Source of the DNA: Thermoplasmatota archaeon
Lineage (GTDB): Archaea; Thermoplasmatota; E2; DHVEG-1
Reading direction: 5' to 3'
DNA: 13,210 nucleotides
NCBI GenBank assembly: GCA_022866015.1
Contig: JALHTX010000349.1
Location: 1 to 13,210, forward strand
Under the pieces are notes generated by a model that saw only the letters and a list, made by a program, of their open reading frames with translations, was not told the DNA's origin and searched no databases. A program made the translations under genes and the position numbers. Below, in pieces: positions 13,106-13,210 of the stretch; position 1 is the stretch's first letter, and the number at the start of each line of letters is the position of its first letter.

Positions 13106-13210
13106 TTAACTCCTGTAATCAGCACAACACCAATAAATTTTCATCTGCTTTTCTCCATCCATAAGAAGGTGGATGGGATGCAGTATGAAGTTTAATGTAC
13201 GTGTAAAACA
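13106..13210 (-). pseudogene. Short fragment ending MKIYWCCADYRS
   Basis: The minus-strand frame entering from the right edge stays open to TAA 13106-13108 and ends MDGEKQMKIYWCCADYRS. It is in a different frame from the adjacent decayed gene and may be its frameshifted upstream part or a separate remnant. The DNA under MDGEK contains a small hairpin (arms 13155-13161 and 13170-13176, seven pairs). Too little is visible for a family. Confidence 0.25.

Noticed and set aside
1..13210. tRNA, rRNA or CRISPR array
   Set aside because: No T-loop GTTCRANNC context with a cloverleaf and no regularly spaced 25-40 base repeats were found on either strand; the 14-bp iterons are contiguous, not spacer-separated.

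Overview
The window looks like an AT-rich archaeal chromosome segment, perhaps from an uncultivated Thermoplasmatota-like euryarchaeon. The evidence is the archaeal-type single-chain glycyl-tRNA synthetase with a zinc ribbon, the thiolase plus DUF35 zinc-ribbon/OB gene pair, a stand-alone four-CBS-domain protein, TATA-box promoters, GGTG/GAGG-type ribosome binding sites and archaeal-style lipoprotein signal peptides. The lineage is inferred from gene content only.

Layout: (1) 1-1860 is almost free of intact genes. It starts with the N-terminus of a secreted protein (minus strand) running off the left edge. It then holds decayed minus-strand fragments: a 36-codon tail, a frameshifted helix-turn-helix gene, a transmembrane remnant and a signal-peptide remnant. 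(2) 1858-3885 holds a small charged ORF and a membrane protein bracketed by inward-facing IS-like ends (GGGTTCTGT plus three roughly 14-bp iterons). A strip of gene scraps follows, then a third copy of the same end, which cuts a lipoprotein gene. (3) 3822-9601 is a plus-strand metabolic region: CoA-transferase alpha and beta subunits, a two-helix membrane peptide, a thiolase-fold protein without the catalytic cysteine, its DUF35 partner, an amidohydrolase and a CBS-domain protein. (4) 9656-11305 encodes glycyl-tRNA synthetase, convergent with an L-lysine 6-aminotransferase gene (11336-12655, minus). (5) 12656-13210 has the aminotransferase promoter with a cluster of GATATC sites, then a decayed coiled-coil gene sharing a 21-bp exact repeat with the fragments at the left end.

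The metabolic genes suggest acyl-CoA chemistry: CoA transfer by GctAB-like subunits, then carbon-carbon bond chemistry by a thiolase-fold/DUF35 complex. Two of these genes are abnormal at the 5' end. The alpha CoA-transferase has an unrelated first ~67 residues. The thiolase lacks about 55 N-terminal residues and has Gly where the nucleophilic Cys should be. Their partners (beta subunit, DUF35) look intact. The most unusual signal is the repeated IS-like end flanking a membrane-protein cargo gene rather than a transposase, with a second damaged copy abutting the altered CoA-transferase.
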